A DNA stretch of 42,313 nt from Salinisphaera japonica YTM-1 (GTDB taxonomy: Bacteria; Pseudomonadota; Gammaproteobacteria; Nevskiales; Salinisphaeraceae): NCBI RefSeq assembly GCF_003788585.1, contig NZ_AYKG01000027.1, positions 1 through 42,313 on the forward strand, in the 5' to 3' direction. Positions 1-9,684 of the stretch are shown in pieces; the stretch's first letter is position 1, and each line of letters begins with the position of its first letter. Under the pieces are notes generated by a model. It worked only from the letters and a program-made list of their open reading frames with translations, did no database searches and was not told the DNA's origin. A program made the position numbers and the translations under genes.

Positions 1-157
1 GAATACCGGGGTAACAACATCCTCAGCGGGCCAGCGGCGATACTAAAGATATAACCAATCGATATTGCGTCGCCGATTCTAAATAACTTTTGAGCGTTTA
101 GAATACCCGTCAATTAAGACCGATCCAGCGGTCGTGGTTTGCGATGAGGAGTTGCTC

Positions 158-787
158 ATGAACGTCGATACCGAAAACGCCAACAAAGAACTTGCCGGCA
201 AGCATCCACAGGAAATCGTCAACTGGGCGACGGGCCTGGGTGGCAAGCCGATCGTGACCACCAACTTCGGGCCCTACGAGGCGGTGATCCTGCATCTGGC
301 GGTACAGGCCAAGCCGGATATTGACGTGGTGTGGATCGACTCGGGCTATGCCACCCGCAAGACGTATCTCTTCGCGGAAAAGCTGATCACCGATCTGAAC
401 CTGAACCTGACCGTGTTCAATCCGTTGAGCTCGGCGGCTCGTCGTGATGCGCTGATGGGTATTCCCGACGTGGATGATCCGCAGCACGAAGAGTTCACCA
501 ATCAGGTCAAGCTTGAGCCGTTCGGCCGCGCGATGCGTGAGATGGCGCCCGACGTTTGGCTGACCGCCGTGCGCCGTGACCAGACGGCGTTCCGTCAGGG
601 CATGGATATCGTGTCCCAGGACAAGCCGGGTGCCGTGGTCAAGGTGGCACCGGTGCTGGAATGGACGGAGGCCCAGATGGATCAGTATCTGGCCGAGCAC
701 AGCCTGCCCAACGAAACCAATTACTATGACCCGACCAAGGTGTTGGGCAACCGTGAGTGCGGGCTGCATAACCGTTTTACGGCCTAA
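158..787 (+). CDS. cysH: Phosphoadenosine phosphosulfate (PAPS) reductase family protein, CysH-like
   Basis: Predicted to reduce activated sulfate (PAPS) to sulfite in cytosolic assimilatory sulfate reduction, using thioredoxin. The 209-residue protein shows the family layout: an N-terminal PP-loop region with TTNFGPYEA, the WIDSGY segment, an AVRRDQ segment matching the GLRREQ of E. coli CysH, and a C-terminal ECGLH motif. The catalytic-type Cys is about residue 201 and is the only cysteine in the protein, so the iron-sulfur cysteines of APS-type reductases are absent. It is shorter than E. coli CysH (244 aa), mainly before the ECGLH motif. ATG 158 is preferred over an upstream GTG at 134 because GAGGAG lies just before it. 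A strong terminator follows. No other sulfur gene is in the window. The family is secure; the exact substrate is inferred. Confidence 0.8.
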   Translation: MNVDTENANKELAGKHPQEIVNWATGLGGKPIVTTNFGPYEAVILHLAVQAKPDIDVVWIDSGYATRKTYLFAEKLITDLNLNLTVFNPLSSAARRDALMGIPDVDDPQHEEFTNQVKLEPFGRAMREMAPDVWLTAVRRDQTAFRQGMDIVSQDKPGAVVKVAPVLEWTEAQMDQYLAEHSLPNETNYYDPTKVLGNRECGLHNRFTA

Positions 788-810
788 ACGCCTGCCGGTT
801 GGCATTCAAG

Positions 811-838
811 CGCACGGGTTTGTCCCGTGCGTTTTTTT
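811..838 (+). terminator. Rho-independent terminator after the cysH-like gene
   Basis: A perfect 8-bp stem, CGCACGGG (811-818) and CCCGTGCG (824-831), with loop TTTGT, is followed by seven T. It lies 24 bp after the stop of the PAPS-reductase gene and separates it from the convergent mltF gene. Confidence 0.9.
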
Positions 839-868
839 ATGCGCCGAGCCCGTGTCGGGCTTGAAGAT

Positions 869-2332
869 TCAAAACACCGGCGCCGCGGCGGCCGGATTCT
901 GCGGTGCCATATCGTGCAGGCCGTGGGCCGGGGCCACTTCCAGCTTGTCGTCAGCTGCGACCACGCGTCGGTCGCTCATCCAGCGCAGAATATCGTAATA
1001 AGCACGGATATCACTGACGTAGGCCAGGGCGATGTCGCCGTTGGCCAGGCCATAACGCAGTACGCGTGCATAACGAACGTCGTCCAGGTCGGGCAGGGCA
1101 TCCGCCAGGTTGACCCAGATATCCGGATCTCGCCCGGCGCCGATCAAAAGTCGACGCGCATCCAGGACATGCCCCAGGCCAATGTTGTAGGCCGCCAGCG
1201 CGTACCACATGCGATCCGGGCGCTCGATCGTCTCGGGCAGGCGCTCCATGAGCTGGAGCAGATAACGCGTGCCGCCGTCGATGGATTGCTGTGGATTGCG
1301 CCGGTTGTCGATATCCATCCGCTCGGCGGTGGATTCGGTGAGCATCATCATGCCGCGCACGTCGGTCGGGCTACGGGCTGACGGATCCCAGCGCGATTCC
1401 TGATAGCCGATCGCGGCCAGTAGTCGCCAGTCGATGCCGTAATCGTTGGCGGCACTTTTGAAATAAGGCCGCCAGCGCGCCAGACGATCCTTGACCTGAC
1501 GCGCAAACTCAGCGCCTCCGACAAAACCCAGGCGTGAGGCATGCCCGTAGTAGCGCTCGTCCAGACGTGCCAGCAGGTTGCTGGTCTTGGCCGCGTGCAG
1601 ATAAGCGATGGTCTGGTTGTAAAGGCCGTCGCGCCGGCCCGCGCGATCCGCCGGCGACAGGGCCCAGGCCAGGCGGCGCTCGCGCTCGCCCAGCTCGAAG
1701 GCCACACGAAGGCTGGGGTGATAGCGCTGGTTCAGTGCCACCAGGTTGGCCGGGGCGACGGTCGCACGTACGTGCCCGGTCGCAATCTCGGCCATCACAC
1801 CTTCGATATCGGTCTTTGCAGCCTGCTTGAAGACCAGATCAGGCTGAACACGGCGCAGCCAGTCGGCCATGGCGGTATCGCCCGAGAGCGTCAACCGGCC
1901 CGATAGATCGGCCAGCGTGCGCGGGCGGGGCGTGTAACGCTTGTACACCACGGCCAGCGGAATCGTCTTGTAAGCCGGCGTGAAGCGCACCCGACGGCGC
2001 CGCGGCTCGTTGACGGCCACCCCCACACCGAGCTGGGCTCGATTGCTGGCCACCGCGGCCAGCACGGCCTCGCGATCGGCCACGGTGATGATATTGAGCC
2101 GCGCGTCCAGTGTTTCGGCCAGGCCACGCACCAGATCATACTCATAGCCACGTGCACGCTCGGGCCCGGCGTAATAGGTATCCACGGCGTTGACGGTGGC
2201 CACGCGCAGCTCGCCCGTCGCCTGGATCTGTGCCAGGGCCCCGGGCCGGCGCTGACAGGTGACAAGCCCGGCCACAACGAGCACGAGCGCGCCCAGCGCA
2301 CACGTACGGGCCACCCGTTGGGCGCCAGGCAT
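869..2332 (-). CDS. mltF: Membrane-bound lytic murein transglycosylase F
   Basis: Cleaves the MurNAc-GlcNAc bond of peptidoglycan to form 1,6-anhydro ends, acting in the periplasm at the outer membrane. The 487-residue protein has an N-terminal hydrophobic segment (about residues 11-25), a periplasmic solute-binding type domain (about 40-260, with ELRVATVNAVDTYY at its start), and a C-terminal lysozyme-like SLT domain. The SLT domain contains the catalytic glutamate in YQESRWDP (about Glu312) and the family segments GMMMLTESTA and ALAAYNIGLGH. Both domains in this order are diagnostic of MltF. It is divergent from the tRNA-Ser/DUF1820/purL side; mltF also lies next to purL in E. coli. A Cys at residue 26 follows the hydrophobic stretch, but the preceding LVT is a poor lipobox, so lipidation is uncertain. 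Confidence 0.93.
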   Translation of the reverse strand: MPGAQRVARTCALGALVLVVAGLVTCQRRPGALAQIQATGELRVATVNAVDTYYAGPERARGYEYDLVRGLAETLDARLNIITVADREAVLAAVASNRAQLGVGVAVNEPRRRRVRFTPAYKTIPLAVVYKRYTPRPRTLADLSGRLTLSGDTAMADWLRRVQPDLVFKQAAKTDIEGVMAEIATGHVRATVAPANLVALNQRYHPSLRVAFELGERERRLAWALSPADRAGRRDGLYNQTIAYLHAAKTSNLLARLDERYYGHASRLGFVGGAEFARQVKDRLARWRPYFKSAANDYGIDWRLLAAIGYQESRWDPSARSPTDVRGMMMLTESTAERMDIDNRRNPQQSIDGGTRYLLQLMERLPETIERPDRMWYALAAYNIGLGHVLDARRLLIGAGRDPDIWVNLADALPDLDDVRYARVLRYGLANGDIALAYVSDIRAYYDILRWMSDRRVVAADDKLEVAPAHGLHDMAPQNPAAAAPVF

Positions 2333-2461
2333 GCGTGATACAGGACGTTGCGTGACAGACGTGAAATTAATCCCGTGGGCCTATTGGGTCGCAGCAAACA
2401 TTCGTTTAAGATACGCGACTTCGTTGACGCCGGCAGGCAGCCGGCCTCGATGAAAAGCGCC

Positions 2462-2552
2462 GGAGAGGTACCGAAGCGGTCACAACGGCACCGACTCGAA
2501 ATCGGTTGGGGGCGAGAGCCCCACGTGGGTTCGAATCCCACCCTCTCCGCCA
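2462..2552 (+). tRNA. tRNA-Ser, anticodon CGA
   Basis: A complete type II tRNA of 91 nt including the encoded CCA. Acceptor strands GGAGAGG (2462-2468) and CCTCTCC (2542-2548) pair fully, followed by discriminator G and CCA. The anticodon stem ACCGA/TCGGT closes the loop CTCGAAA, giving anticodon CGA, which reads the UCG serine codon. A long variable arm (GGGGGCGAGAGCCCC) and a T-loop GGTTCGAATCC follow, as expected for tRNA-Ser. It sits between divergent mltF and the DUF1820 gene. Confidence 0.97.
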
Positions 2553-2583
2553 TTAATTCCCCCCGGTCTCGCTTTAATCGCCT

Positions 2584-2940
2584 ATGGCCGACGCCGATTC
2601 CAAGCATCGTTTGTATCGTGTGTCGTTCCATAATCAGGGCGAGGTCTACGAGATCTATGCGCGCCAGATCGCCCAGGGCGGTCTGTTCGGCTTCGTGGAG
2701 ATCGAGCAGCTCGTCTTCCACGAGCACACCACGGTGTTGATCGACCCGGCCGAAGAAAAACTCGCTGACGAGTTTGCCGGCGTCACGCGCAGTTATATCC
2801 CCATGCACTCGATCATCCGTATCGACGAAGTCGATCGCCGCGGCAAGGCCAAGATCACGCCGGGCGAAGGCAAGAGCGAGTCCAAGGTGCGCCCGTTTCC
2901 GGTCTATACACGCGGCGGGCCGAGCGGCTCAGGCACGTGA
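2584..2940 (+). CDS. DUF1820 family protein
   Basis: A 118-residue protein of the uncharacterised DUF1820 family, common in gammaproteobacteria. Recognisable family segments are YRVSFHNQGEVYEIYARQI, GGLFGFVEIEQLVF and RSYIPMHSIIRIDEV, spanning residues 10-85; the C-terminal 30 residues are polar and probably disordered. There is no signal peptide or membrane segment, so it is probably cytosolic. Its stop codon overlaps the GTG start of the next gene, indicating translational coupling with the MBL-fold hydrolase and purL. It begins 31 bp after the tRNA-Ser. The molecular function is unknown. Confidence 0.85.
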   Translation: MADADSKHRLYRVSFHNQGEVYEIYARQIAQGGLFGFVEIEQLVFHEHTTVLIDPAEEKLADEFAGVTRSYIPMHSIIRIDEVDRRGKAKITPGEGKSESKVRPFPVYTRGGPSGSGT

Positions 2941-3719
2941 CCGCCGCCACGCTGTCGTTTGCGCTGCTGGGCAGCGGCAGCCGCGGCAACGCGCTGGTCG
3001 TGCAATGTGGCACCACGCGCCTGCTCGTTGATTGCGGCTTCTCGGCCCGCGAGATCGAGCGGCGCCTGGCGCGTATCGAGCTGGTACCCGCCGATATCGA
3101 TGCCATCGTGATCACCCACGAGCACGACGATCACTGGAAAGGCGTATCGCGTTTTTCACGCGCCCACGGCCTGCCGGTCTGGCTGACGCCGGGCACGAGG
3201 GCGGCCAAGGCCGGCGACGCGCTGGCCGCCACCGAGCTGTACTCGCCGCATGAGGCGTTCGCTATCGGCGATCTGGAACTTTTTCCTTACCCGGTGCCGC
3301 ATGATGCGCGCGAGCCGGCGCAGCTGGTGATCGGCAACGGTGACAAGCGCCTGGGCGTGCTGTCGGATATCGGTGTGGTCACGCCCCACGTGCGGGCCAT
3401 GATCGATGCCTGCGACGGCTTGATCATCGAGTCCAACCACGATCCGGACCTGCTGGCCTCGGGCCCGTATCCGGCTGCGCTCAAGGCGCGGGTGGCCGGT
3501 CGGCTGGGGCATCTGAGCAATGCTCAGGCCGCGGCCCTGCTCACCGAGATCGATACCCGTGGCCTGCAGCACGTCGTGGTCGCGCATATGTCTGAATCCA
3601 ACAATCGCCCGGAACTGGCCCAGGCCGCGCTTGCTGAAGCGCTGACCTGCGCGCCCGACTGGGTTCATGTCGCACACCAACGCGAGGGGCTGGCGTGGCG
3701 CAGTCTGAGCAACCGATGA
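2937..3719 (+). CDS. MBL-fold metallo-hydrolase (YycJ/WalJ-like)
   Basis: A 260-residue cytosolic metallo-beta-lactamase fold hydrolase. The metal-binding motif THEHDDH is at about residues 59-65, with further candidate ligands in VPHDA (about His121), LSDIG and VVAHMSESN near the C-terminus. The N-terminal LLGSGSRGNA followed by LLVDCGFSAREIERRL is typical of the YycJ/WalJ branch, often annotated as a phosphodiesterase or exonuclease; the substrate cannot be told from sequence. The GTG start overlaps the stop of the DUF1820 gene, and its own stop overlaps the purL ATG, so the three genes are probably one transcript. Confidence 0.85.
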   Translation: MTAATLSFALLGSGSRGNALVVQCGTTRLLVDCGFSAREIERRLARIELVPADIDAIVITHEHDDHWKGVSRFSRAHGLPVWLTPGTRAAKAGDALAATELYSPHEAFAIGDLELFPYPVPHDAREPAQLVIGNGDKRLGVLSDIGVVTPHVRAMIDACDGLIIESNHDPDLLASGPYPAALKARVAGRLGHLSNAQAAALLTEIDTRGLQHVVVAHMSESNNRPELAQAALAEALTCAPDWVHVAHQREGLAWRSLSNR

Positions 3720-6700
3720 ACCAAACCGCGATCTATGCCGGCGAGCCGGCCCTGGCTGATTTTGAACGCAAGCGCCTGCTGGCCGGGTTGGCGGCGGCCG
3801 GCGTCGAGGCCTCTGGCGTCACGGCCCAGGCGATCTATATCGCCGGCTTCGATGACACGGTCGACGACGACAGCGCGCAACGTCTGCAGGACGTACTCGG
3901 TGTCACCGGCCATGCGCCGGAACAAGCCGGGGTGCTGGTCTTGCCGCGGCTTGGCACGGTGTCGGCCTGGTCGACCAAGGCCGAGGATATCGCCCGCAAC
4001 GCCGGCGTGGTCGGGTTGCAGCGCCTGGATCGCGGCGTGGTCTATCGTTTCGAGGGCGCGGCCCCGGATCGCCGCGCGCTGGCTGATTGCGGCGTTCTGC
4101 ACGATGCCATGACCCAGACGCTGACCGACGACTGGTCGCTGCTGGCCACGATCTTTGACGTGCCCAGACCGCGCAAGCTGCGTCGTGTGCCGCTGGCGGA
4201 CCAGGGCGAGGCGGCCCTGCACGCGGCCAACCGTGACTGGGGGCTGGCGCTGGATGACGACGAGATCGCGTATCTGGCCGAGCAGTACATTGCTCTCGAG
4301 CGTGACCCGACCGACGTCGAGCTGATGATGTTCGGCCAGATCAACTCCGAGCACTGCCGGCACAAGATCTTCAACGCCGAGTTCGTCATCGACGGCCAGG
4401 CGCAGCCCGCCTCGTTGTTCGACATGATCCGGGCCTCGTACAAGGCCGCGCCCGAGGGCGTGCTGTCGGCCTATCGCGATAACGCCTCGGTGGTTGAAGG
4501 CCCGCTGGCCACGCGCCTGGCGGTGGACGCCAAACGCACGTATCGGCTCAACGAGGAGCCGGTTCATCTGTTGATGAAGGTTGAAACGCATAACCACCCG
4601 ACGGCCATCGCCCCGGCGCCCGGGGCGGCCACCGGCGCCGGGGGCGAAATCCGCGACGAGGCCGCGACCGGGCGCGGCGGCAAGCCCAAGGCCGGGCTGG
4701 TCGGCTTTTCCGTGGCCGATCTGCGTATTCCCGGCCACGAGCAGCCCTGGGAAACCGATGCCGACGCGCCGGCTCACCTGGCCAGTGCCATGGACATCAT
4801 GCGCGAAGCCCCGATCGGGGCCGCACGCTATAACAACGAGTTCGGCCGGCCGGCGCTGGGCGGGTATTTCCGTACCTTCCAGCACGAAGAAGCCGCCACC
4901 GGCCTGCGGGGCTATCACAAACCGATCATGATCGCCGGCGGCATGGGTAATGTTCGCCCCGGCCACGTGGAAAAACATACGGTACCGGTCGAAGCCTGTC
5001 TGATCGTGCTGGGCGGCCCGGCCATGCTGATCGGCCTGGGCGGCGGCGCGGCCTCCTCGATGGCCAGCGGGGCGGATTCGGCCGAGCTGGATTTCGCCTC
5101 CGTGCAGCGTGCCAATCCGGAGATGCAGCGCCGCGCGCAAGAGGTCATCGAGGGCTGTATCGCCCGCGGCGGTGACAATCCCATCGCTTCGATCCACGAC
5201 GTGGGCGCAGGCGGGTTGTCCAACGCGCTGCCCGAAATCATCGATGCCGACGGCCGCGGCGGCTCGGTGCGCCTGCGCGATATCCAGTCGGCCGATCCCA
5301 GCCTGTCGCCAATGGAGATCTGGTCCAACGAGTCGCAAGAGCGCTATGTGCTGGCGATCGCTGCCGAGGCGTTGCCGGTGTTCGAGAAACTGGCCGCGCG
5401 CGAGCGTTGCCCCTATGCGGTCGTTGGCCGGGCCACGGCCGATGCCCGGCTCGTGGTCGAAGACTGCGAGGCCACCAGTGCAGAAAACGCACGCCCGGTG
5501 GATATGCCGATGGCGGTGTTGCTGGGCCGTACTCCGCGCATGACGCGTGAGGCCACGCGCAGCCCGGTGCGCCCGGCGGCGTTCGCCCATGCTGATCTGG
5601 ACATCACAGAGGCGTTTGAGCGCGTGCTGGCCTTGCCGACGGTGGCCAGCAAATCGTTTCTGATCACCATCGGCGATCGCAGCGTGGGCGGCATGACGGC
5701 CCGCGATCAGATGGTCGGGCCCTGGCAGGTGCCGGTGGCGGATGTGGCAGTCACTACCACAGCCTTCACCGGGGACACCGGCGAGGCCATGGCCATGGGC
5801 GAGCGCGCGCCCATCGCCTTGGTCGACGCGCCGGCCTCGGGCCGTATGGCGGTCGGCGAGGCGATCACGAACATCGCGGCGGCACGGATCGCCGGGCTGC
5901 GCGATATCCGGCTTTCGGCCAACTGGATGGCGGCCTGTGGCGATGCGGCCGAGGATGCCCGGCTGTACGACACGGTGCGTGCCGTCGGCGAGCAGCTCTG
6001 TGCCGAGCTGGGCCTGGCGATTCCGGTGGGCAAGGATTCATTGTCCATGCGGGCCAGCTGGTCGGGTGAAGCCGGCCCGCGCACGATGGCTGCGCCGGTC
6101 TCGTTGGTGGTCTCGGCGTTTGCGCCCACGACCTCGGCGCGCGGCACGGCCACGCCGCAGCTCGTGGCCAGCGATATCGCCGATACCCGCCTGATCCTCG
6201 CCGATCTGGGCCAGGGCCGGAATCGCCTGGGGGGCTCGGCGCTGGCCCAGGTCCATGGCGCGCTGGGTGACACCGCACCGGATCTGGATACGCCCGCGCA
6301 TCTGGCCGGCTTTTTTGCCGCGATCCAGGAACTGGCCGCCGCCGAGCGTCTGCTGGCTTACCACGATCGTAGCGACGGCGGCCTGGCGGCTTGTCTGGCC
6401 GAGATGTGCTTCGCCGGCCACGTGGGCGCCGATATCCAGCTCGCCGCACTCGATAGCGATGCCACCGCAGCTCTGTTTGCCGAAGAACTGGGCGCCGTCG
6501 TGCAGGTGGACGTCGATGATGTCGAGACCACGTTGGCCAGCCTGCGCCAGGCCGGCGTGGCCGCCACGGAAATCGGCCACGTGAGCGGTGATGATCGCCT
6601 GACGATCCGGCACGGCGACAACGTGGTGTTTGCCGCCGATCGTATCGATCTGCATCGCCGCTGGGCCGCGGTGAGCCATGCCATGGCCGCGCGCCGCGAT

Positions 6701-7594
6701 GCGCCGGCGGCCGCCGATGCCGAGTACGACACCCTGCTGGATAGACAGGACCCCGGCCTGCCCGGCGAGGCCAGCTTTGATACCGAAGACGACATCATCG
6801 CGCCTTATATCAACACCGCACGGCCGAAGGTGGCGATCCTGCGCGAGCAGGGGGTCAACGGCCATAACGAAATGGCTTTTGCCTTTACGCGTGCCGGCTT
6901 CGATGCGATCGACGTGCATATGTCCGAGGTGCTGGCCGGCAAGGTGGATCTCGCCGCCATGCAGGGCCTGGCGGCCTGTGGCGGGTTTTCGTATGGCGAC
7001 GTGCTGGGCGCAGGGCAGGGCTGGGCCAAATCCATCCTGTTCAACCAGCGCGCGCGGGCCGCGTTTGCTGATTTCTTTGCTCGTGAGGACACGTTTTCAC
7101 TGGGCGTGTGCAACGGTTGCCAGATGCTCTCGGCACTCGCCGAAATCATCCCCGGCACCGAGGGCTGGCCGGCGTTCGTGGCCAATGCCTCGCGCCAGTT
7201 CGAAGCCCGGACCAGCGGCGTGGAGATCATGGCGTCCAAGGCGGTGCTGCTCGACGGCATGGCCGGCAGCCGGGTGCCGATCGCGGTGGCCCACGGCGAA
7301 GGCCGGGCCCAGTTTGCCAACGCAGCGGATATGGACCGCCTGGCCGCGGCCGGCCAGATCGGCCTGCGCTATACCGCGAACACCGGTGGCGCCGCCGAAG
7401 GATATCCGGCCAACCCCAACGGCTCGCCGGGCGGTGTGACCGGCCTGTGTAACGCCGACGGGCGGGTATTCATCTGTATGCCACACCCCGAGCGCGTCAC
7501 GCGGACCGTCAATCTGTCATGGGCCCCGACGCAGTGGGGCGAGTCCAGCCCTTGGGCCCGGCTGTTTGCCAACGCACGACGTTTCGTCGGGTAA
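3716..7594 (+). CDS. purL: Phosphoribosylformylglycinamidine synthase (FGAM synthase)
   Basis: Catalyses the fourth step of purine synthesis: FGAR plus glutamine and ATP gives FGAM. This is the large single-chain form (about 1292 aa; E. coli 1295). An N-terminal PurS-like domain is followed by two AIR-synthetase-like halves, with NSEHCRHKIFNA, KVETHNHPTAI and GGEIRDE. The C-terminal class I glutamine amidotransferase domain has GVCNGCQML with the nucleophile Cys and PHPERV with the catalytic His. ATG 3716 gives an N-terminus that lines up with E. coli PurL and overlaps the upstream stop as ATGA. A GTG at 3695 has a better Shine-Dalgarno (GAGGGG) and is a real alternative, adding seven residues. 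No terminator is visible before the next gene. Confidence 0.97.
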   Translation: MNQTAIYAGEPALADFERKRLLAGLAAAGVEASGVTAQAIYIAGFDDTVDDDSAQRLQDVLGVTGHAPEQAGVLVLPRLGTVSAWSTKAEDIARNAGVVGLQRLDRGVVYRFEGAAPDRRALADCGVLHDAMTQTLTDDWSLLATIFDVPRPRKLRRVPLADQGEAALHAANRDWGLALDDDEIAYLAEQYIALERDPTDVELMMFGQINSEHCRHKIFNAEFVIDGQAQPASLFDMIRASYKAAPEGVLSAYRDNASVVEGPLATRLAVDAKRTYRLNEEPVHLLMKVETHNHPTAIAPAPGAATGAGGEIRDEAATGRGGKPKAGLVGFSVADLRIPGHEQPWETDADAPAHLASAMDIMREAPIGAARYNNEFGRPALGGYFRTFQHEEAATGLRGYHKPIMIAGGMGNVRPGHVEKHTVPVEACLIVLGGPAMLIGLGGGAASSMASGADSAELDFASVQRANPEMQRRAQEVIEGCIARGGDNPIASIHDVGAGGLSNALPEIIDADGRGGSVRLRDIQSADPSLSPMEIWSNESQERYVLAIAAEALPVFEKLAARERCPYAVVGRATADARLVVEDCEATSAENARPVDMPMAVLLGRTPRMTREATRSPVRPAAFAHADLDITEAFERVLALPTVASKSFLITIGDRSVGGMTARDQMVGPWQVPVADVAVTTTAFTGDTGEAMAMGERAPIALVDAPASGRMAVGEAITNIAAARIAGLRDIRLSANWMAACGDAAEDARLYDTVRAVGEQLCAELGLAIPVGKDSLSMRASWSGEAGPRTMAAPVSLVVSAFAPTTSARGTATPQLVASDIADTRLILADLGQGRNRLGGSALAQVHGALGDTAPDLDTPAHLAGFFAAIQELAAAERLLAYHDRSDGGLAACLAEMCFAGHVGADIQLAALDSDATAALFAEELGAVVQVDVDDVETTLASLRQAGVAATEIGHVSGDDRLTIRHGDNVVFAADRIDLHRRWAAVSHAMAARRDAPAAADAEYDTLLDRQDPGLPGEASFDTEDDIIAPYINTARPKVAILREQGVNGHNEMAFAFTRAGFDAIDVHMSEVLAGKVDLAAMQGLAACGGFSYGDVLGAGQGWAKSILFNQRARAAFADFFAREDTFSLGVCNGCQMLSALAEIIPGTEGWPAFVANASRQFEARTSGVEIMASKAVLLDGMAGSRVPIAVAHGEGRAQFANAADMDRLAAAGQIGLRYTANTGGAAEGYPANPNGSPGGVTGLCNADGRVFICMPHPERVTRTVNLSWAPTQWGESSPWARLFANARRFVG

Positions 7595-7695
7595 GACCGC
7601 TCGCTAAGCATTATCCGACAATAGTCGCACCGGGCGTCGTGATCGGCGCACGCGCCCGGTATCCTAGCGGTGCCCGTTCTTTCGATCTGTTTTCC

Positions 7696-9684
7696 ATGTC
7701 TTCGATCGTTCATACACCCGCCGACGATGCCGTGGCCGCCAGCCGGCTGGCCGATTATCTGGCCTGGCTGGATACCCGCGGCCAGGCGCCGACCACCGAT
7801 GCCCGGGACTACGCGGCCCTGCACGCGTGGTCGGTCGCCGATGACACCCCGTTCTGGGACACGCTCTGGGATTATCTCGGCGTGGTGGGCGAGCGTGGCA
7901 GCGCCCCCGCGGTCGATAAGGCGCCATTGCCCAAGGCGCGCTGGTTTGCCGACGCCCGGCTCAACTACGCCGAAAACCTGTTGGCCCCGGCCTGGCGGGG
8001 TCGGGCCGACAAGACCGCACTCGTGTGTCTGTCGGAAGGCCGGGCACGCGAGACATACAGCTACGGCGAGCTGCTGGCCGCCGTGGGCGCGTTCGAAGCC
8101 TGGCTGCGGGCACAGGGCGTGGGCGAGGGCGATCGGGTGGCCGGCGTGGTGGCCCATACCGCCGAGCCCATCATCGCCATGCTGGCCTGTGCCAGCATCG
8201 GCGCGATCTGGGCCTCGGCCTCGCCGGATTTCGGGGTGTCCGGGCTGGTTGATCGGTTTGCCCAGATCGAGCCGCGCGTGCTGATCACGGTCGATGCCTA
8301 TGTCTATGGCGGCAAGCGCTTCGATCGGCTCGACCGGATCGAGGCACTCACCGAGGCCATGCCCTCGGTCGAGGCGGTCGTGGTCATCGAAAACACCGAC
8401 AGCCCGGCCGATCTGTCCGCCCACACGGGCACGACACGTTGGCGCGATGCGCTTTCCACGAAAGACCACGACCGGCCCGCATTCGTACGGGGGGCTTTCG
8501 ACCGACCGGTGGCCATCCTGTTTTCCTCGGGTACCACCGGCAAGCCCAAATGCATCGTCCACGGCGCGGGCGGCATGCTTTTGCAGCACGGCAAGGAACA
8601 GGTCCTGCACGGCGATATACGCGCCGACGACGTCTTCTTCTACTTCACCACCTGTGGCTGGATGATGTGGAACTGGCAGGTGTCCGGCCTGGCTACCGGG
8701 GCGCGGCTCGTCACCTACGACGGCAACCCGGCCACGCCGGATCTGGACGCGCTGTGGGCGATGGCCGAGCGCGAGGGCGTGACCCATTTCGGCACCAGTG
8801 CCAAATGGCTGGCGGCCTGTCGAAACGCCGATCTATCGCCGGGCAGCGGACACGATCTGTCGGCGCTACGGATCGTGTTCTCGACCGGCTCGCCCCTGCT
8901 GGACGCCGATTACGACTGGTTCTACCGCACCGTTGGCCAGCATATTCTGCTGGGCTCAATCTCCGGCGGTACCGATATCGTTTCGTCGTTTGTCGGCTGC
9001 GTGCCAAGCCTGCCCGTGCGCCGCGGTGAGATTCAGGCCCGGCTGCTGGGGGCGGATGTAGCGGCCTTTGATGACCATGGTCGGGCGCTCGACGACGACA
9101 AGGGCGAGCTGGTCTGTCGCAAGCCGCTGCCGTCCATGCCGGTGGCGTTCTGGAACGACCCGGACGGGGCGCGCTATCACGCGGCCTACTTCGAACGCTT
9201 TTCCGGTGTCTGGGCCCACGGCGACTATATTCGATTCACGCCCGCCGGCGGGGCGATCATCTATGGCCGCTCGGACGCCACCCTGAACGTCGGCGGCGTG
9301 CGCATCGGCACGGCGGAAATCTATCGCCAGATTGAGCCGATGTCTGAAATCGCGGACTGCCTGGTCGCTGCCCAGAGCAGCGGCGACGACGATCGCATGA
9401 TGATGTTCGTGGTGCTGGCGAACGACGCGATATTGGACGATGCGCTGATCGATCGGATCAAGCGCCGGCTCAAGACCGAAGCCAGCCCGCGCCACGTACC
9501 GGCCCACATCCTGGCCGTACCGGCGCTGCCTTATACCCGCAGCGGCAAGAAAGTCGAAGTGGCGGTGGCCAAGATCCTCAACGACCAAACCGTCGACAAT
9601 ACCGAGGCACTGGCCAACCCGGAGACTTTAAAAGCCATTGAAGCCGTCTTGCAGGAAGCGGGGTTGCTAGCGTCTGCTGTTTGA
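7696..9684 (+). CDS. Acetoacetyl-CoA synthetase (acetoacetate-CoA ligase)
   Basis: Predicted to activate acetoacetate with ATP and CoA to acetoacetyl-CoA, feeding ketone-body carbon or polyhydroxybutyrate metabolism; cytosolic. The 662-residue protein belongs to the ANL adenylating superfamily: a P-loop-like FSSGTTGKPKCIVHG at about residues 275-290, GWMMWNWQVSG, the GSISGGTDI segment, HGDYIRF, and a C-terminal RSGKKVEV with the catalytic-type Lys. The N-terminal pattern (AASRLADYLAWL, then FWDTLWDYLGV) and WFADARLNYAENLL are characteristic of acetoacetyl-CoA rather than acetyl-CoA synthetases. The reading frame is open upstream to 7519 inside purL, but ATG 7696 gives the usual family N-terminus. 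It lies 101 bp after purL, and its relation to that gene is probably only positional. Confidence 0.9.
   Translation: MSSIVHTPADDAVAASRLADYLAWLDTRGQAPTTDARDYAALHAWSVADDTPFWDTLWDYLGVVGERGSAPAVDKAPLPKARWFADARLNYAENLLAPAWRGRADKTALVCLSEGRARETYSYGELLAAVGAFEAWLRAQGVGEGDRVAGVVAHTAEPIIAMLACASIGAIWASASPDFGVSGLVDRFAQIEPRVLITVDAYVYGGKRFDRLDRIEALTEAMPSVEAVVVIENTDSPADLSAHTGTTRWRDALSTKDHDRPAFVRGAFDRPVAILFSSGTTGKPKCIVHGAGGMLLQHGKEQVLHGDIRADDVFFYFTTCGWMMWNWQVSGLATGARLVTYDGNPATPDLDALWAMAEREGVTHFGTSAKWLAACRNADLSPGSGHDLSALRIVFSTGSPLLDADYDWFYRTVGQHILLGSISGGTDIVSSFVGCVPSLPVRRGEIQARLLGADVAAFDDHGRALDDDKGELVCRKPLPSMPVAFWNDPDGARYHAAYFERFSGVWAHGDYIRFTPAGGAIIYGRSDATLNVGGVRIGTAEIYRQIEPMSEIADCLVAAQSSGDDDRMMMFVVLANDAILDDALIDRIKRRLKTEASPRHVPAHILAVPALPYTRSGKKVEVAVAKILNDQTVDNTEALANPETLKAIEAVLQEAGLLASAV

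Noticed and set aside
3665-5590. 641-codon open frame on the minus strand inside purL
   Set aside because: It lies opposite purL, which has full family motifs; long antisense frames are expected in high-GC DNA, and the translation shows no domain.
7369-8787. 472-codon minus-strand open frame across purL and the acetoacetyl-CoA synthetase gene
   Set aside because: Overlaps two well-supported genes and has no recognisable domain or start signal.
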